From assembly GCA_026994125.1 (NCBI GenBank), contig JALWRJ010000090.1, positions 1 to 8,226 on the forward strand: a stretch of 8,226 nucleotides of DNA. The letters are read 5' to 3'. A program made the translations under genes and the position numbers. Positions 6,344-8,226 of this stretch are shown here, one piece after another. The notes below the pieces were generated by a model. The model was not told where the DNA came from. It saw nothing but the letters and a program-made list of their open reading frames with translations, and did no database searches. The first letter of the stretch is position 1. Each line of letters begins with the position of its first letter. The stretch comes from Cyclobacteriaceae bacterium. GTDB taxonomy: Bacteria > Bacteroidota > Bacteroidia > Cytophagales > Cyclobacteriaceae.

Positions 6344-6622
6344 TTACCTTCTACCTTTATCTTTTTTACTAATATGACCTCTGTAATTGCGTGTGGGTGC
6401 AAATTCGCCCAGCTTATGACCTACCATATTTTCGGTAACATATACAGGAATAAATTTATTTCCATTATGTACTGCAAATGTATAACCCACAAAATCGGGA
6501 GAAATCATAGACCTGCGCGACCATGTTTTAATCACGGTTTTTTTGCCTGATTCGCTCATTTTTTCCACCTTATTTTCCAGGCGAAAATCGATGTATGGCC
6601 CTTTTTTTAATGATCTTGCCAT
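6344..6622 (-). CDS. rpsS: Small-subunit ribosomal protein uS19
   Basis: S19 is a 30S head protein that pairs with S13 and contacts the A-site region. The product has 92 residues, the usual size. It begins [20 protein letters not shown], followed by [20 protein letters not shown] (31-50) and the signature [17 protein letters not shown] (67-83), ending SKKDKGRR. The start codon shares one base with the rplB stop (TAATG), a typical sign of translational coupling. rplV begins 5 nt downstream. Confidence 0.98.
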   Translation of the reverse strand: MARSLKKGPYIDFRLENKVEKMSESGKKTVIKTWSRRSMISPDFVGYTFAVHNGNKFIPVYVTENMVGHKLGEFAPTRNYRGHISKKDKGRR

Positions 6623-7443
6623 TATTTTCTCTTAGTAATTATAAATCTATCCGAATATTTTTTCTTTGCCCGGGTTTTAAACCCTTTAGCTAATACGCCA
6701 TTGCGCGAGCGAGGGTGCCCACCTGATGAACGGCCTTCGCCACCACCCATGGGGTGATCAACGGGGTTCATAGCCACACCACGCACCCGAGGCCTGCGGC
6801 CTAACCAGCGGTTACGACCCGCCTTACCCAGGCGAACGTTCATGTGGTCGGAATTACCTACAGCACCAATGGTAGCCAGGCAGGTAACCAATACCATTCG
6901 CATTTCGCCCGAGGGCAACTTTAAGGTGGCATATTTTCCTTCGCGTGCTAATAGTTGAGCATAGGAACCTGCACTTCGCGACATGGCAGCTCCTTTACCG
7001 GGTTTAAGCTCAATGTTATGAATAATTGTACCCAATGGAATATCCGACAAATACAAGGTGTTGCCAATTTCGGGAGCTATTCCTTTGCCGGAAACAATCT
7101 TTTGCCCTACTTTTAAACCTTCGGGGGCTATAATGTACGACTTTACGCCATCGGCATACACCACTAAGGCTACCCTTGCCGAACGTGACGGATCGTACTC
7201 AATAGATTTTACAGTTGCAGGAACTCCAAATTTATTCCTTTTAAAATCTACGGTTCGAATTTTCTTTTTATGACCACCTCCAATGTTTCGCACGGTCATT
7301 TTACCGGTGTTGTTTCTACCACCCGAACGTTTGGCGGTTACCAACAATGATTTCTCCGGAGTAGATGAAGTAATTTCATCGAACGCAGGAGCCACTCTAA
7401 AGCGTTGGCCTGGGGTTATGGGTCTTAATTTTTTTACTGCCAT
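6622..7443 (-). CDS. rplB: Large-subunit ribosomal protein uL2
   Basis: L2 is a core 50S protein needed for subunit association and peptidyl-transferase activity. The product has 273 residues, the same as E. coli L2. It starts [15 protein letters not shown], has the first domain with [17 protein letters not shown], and the C-terminal signature [20 protein letters not shown]. His230 (counting Met as 1) in DHPMGGG aligns with the functionally important E. coli His229. The next variable position is Met where E. coli has His, as I recall for Bacteroidota. The gene starts 13 nt after the rplW stop with A-rich sequence and no Shine-Dalgarno motif, and overlaps rpsS by 1 nt. Confidence 0.98.
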   Translation of the reverse strand: MAVKKLRPITPGQRFRVAPAFDEITSSTPEKSLLVTAKRSGGRNNTGKMTVRNIGGGHKKKIRTVDFKRNKFGVPATVKSIEYDPSRSARVALVVYADGVKSYIIAPEGLKVGQKIVSGKGIAPEIGNTLYLSDIPLGTIIHNIELKPGKGAAMSRSAGSYAQLLAREGKYATLKLPSGEMRMVLVTCLATIGAVGNSDHMNVRLGKAGRNRWLGRRPRVRGVAMNPVDHPMGGGEGRSSGGHPRSRNGVLAKGFKTRAKKKYSDRFIITKRK

Positions 7444-7456
7444 CTTTCTATCTTAA

Positions 7457-7744
7457 TTAAATACCGCTGTAGAAATCAATTACTTCTCCATCGGCAACAG
7501 TAACAATTGCTTTTTTATAAGCGGCTGATTTACCACTAATTACGCGCTGTTTTGTATAGCGGGTTTTTGTAGTGCCGGCATAGCGCATGGTGTTAACACT
7601 AGCTACGTTTACTCCGTACATTTTTTCAACTGCTTTTTTTATTTCAACTTTATTGGCATTTATATCTACCACAAAGCCATATTTACCGGCTTCGTTTTGA
7701 GCCGACACCTTTTCGGATATAATGGGTTTCTTTAAAATACTCAT
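7457..7744 (-). CDS. rplW: Large-subunit ribosomal protein uL23
   Basis: L23 sits at the polypeptide exit and is the docking site for trigger factor and the signal recognition particle. The product has 95 residues, normal for the family. It starts [20 protein letters not shown]; Glu11 in the SEK motif corresponds to E. coli Glu18, the trigger factor contact. [20 protein letters not shown] (32-51) is the family signature. A basic loop ([10 protein letters not shown]) follows, and the protein ends EVIDFYSGI. The ATG overlaps the rplD stop by 4 nt (ATGA), so translation is probably coupled. Confidence 0.97.
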   Translation of the reverse strand: MSILKKPIISEKVSAQNEAGKYGFVVDINANKVEIKKAVEKMYGVNVASVNTMRYAGTTKTRYTKQRVISGKSAAYKKAIVTVADGEVIDFYSGI

Positions 7745-8226
7745 GACAATAAAGTTTTTTCGATTTTCTCAATAGAACCTTCGGCAATTACCAGGGTATC
7801 GGCATTCAGCACATCGTAGGTATTAAGGTCTGATGCAGTTACCACTTTTGTATTTTGAATATTGCGGCCTGATAACACAACATTTCGGTTAGATTCGGGC
7901 AATACAAATAAGGTTTTTTTATCATTCATTTTTAAATCGCCCAACATAGCCAGGTAGGTTTTTGTTTTGGGGGCTTCGAATGTAAAATCCTCTACTACAG
8001 CAATTGCTTTTTCTTTCGCTTTATAGGCTAGAGCCGATTTACGGGCAAGCACCTTAAGCTTTTTATTTAGCTTAAAGGAATAGTTACGAGGCCTGGGACC
8101 AAATACACGGCCACCTCCACGAAATACAGGCGATTTAATACTACCTGCCCGGGCGGTTCCGGTTCCTTTTTGTTTTTTAATTTTACGGGTTGAGCCGGCT
8201 ATTTCGGCTCTTTCTTTAGATTTGTG
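7741..8226 (-). CDS. rplD: Large-subunit ribosomal protein uL4, C-terminal part (cut by window edge)
   Basis: L4 reaches into the exit tunnel with a long loop and, in E. coli, also represses its own S10 operon. The frame is open from the TGA stop at 7741 to the window edge, giving 161 residues; about 45 N-terminal residues are probably outside. The visible part starts [20 protein letters not shown], runs into the tunnel-loop signature [20 protein letters not shown] (fragment residues 20-39) and [18 protein letters not shown]. It ends with the globular domain ([18 protein letters not shown]). A GTG at 8052 could look like a start, but L4 homology clearly continues upstream of it. It overlaps rplW by 4 nt. 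Confidence 0.96.
   Translation of the reverse strand, partial: HKSKERAEIAGSTRKIKKQKGTGTARAGSIKSPVFRGGGRVFGPRPRNYSFKLNKKLKVLARKSALAYKAKEKAIAVVEDFTFEAPKTKTYLAMLGDLKMNDKKTLFVLPESNRNVVLSGRNIQNTKVVTASDLNTYDVLNADTLVIAEGSIEKIEKTLLS

Noticed and set aside
1..8226. Mobile elements, CRISPR arrays, tRNA genes or an undescribed defence-type system
   Set aside because: The 20 genes run without interruption in the canonical order with gaps no larger than 101 nt, leaving no room for such elements, and no inverted-repeat or spacer pattern is visible.

Overview
The window is one continuous stretch of a ribosomal-protein gene cluster, the fused S10-spc operon, read entirely from the minus strand (right to left). 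It holds 20 genes in the usual bacterial order: rplD (partial), rplW, rplB, rpsS, rplV, rpsC, rplP, rpmC, rpsQ, rplN, rplX, rplE, rpsN, rpsH, rplF, rplR, rpsE, rpmD, rplO and secY (partial). No gene is missing, inserted or broken within this run. Both end genes are cut by the window edges.

The organism is most likely a member of the Bacteroidota. Three things point there: the protein sequences resemble that phylum (89-residue cysteine-poor S14, L2 with [10 protein letters not shown], SecY starting MKQFFTTIKHIFSIEDLK); most start codons are preceded by A/T-rich sequence with no Shine-Dalgarno motif; and the one good internal promoter matches the Bacteroidota -33/-7 pattern (TTTG, 19 nt, TAnnTTTG). 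I cannot place it below phylum with confidence.

Layout by transcription: 8226-5225 is the S10 part (L4, L23, L2, S19, L22, S3), tightly packed with overlaps of 1-4 nt or gaps of 1-13 nt. An unusual 80-nt gap (5145-5224) follows S3. Then 5144-2721 carries L16, L29, S17, L14, L24, L5 and S14, again with gaps of 2-4 nt and one 8-nt overlap. A 101-nt gap (2620-2720) contains a probable promoter and a leader hairpin. Finally 2619-1 carries S8, L6, L18, S5, L30, L15 and the start of SecY. There is no gene-free stretch above 300 bases.

The products assemble into the large and small ribosomal subunits, and SecY forms the membrane channel that the ribosome feeds. I see no previously undescribed system here. 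The items worth a second look are the two long intergenic gaps: one looks like a second promoter that would let S8-L6-L18-S5-L30-L15-SecY be made separately, and the other is a GC-rich, repeat-containing, foldable stretch ahead of L16 ending in a Shine-Dalgarno-like sequence.
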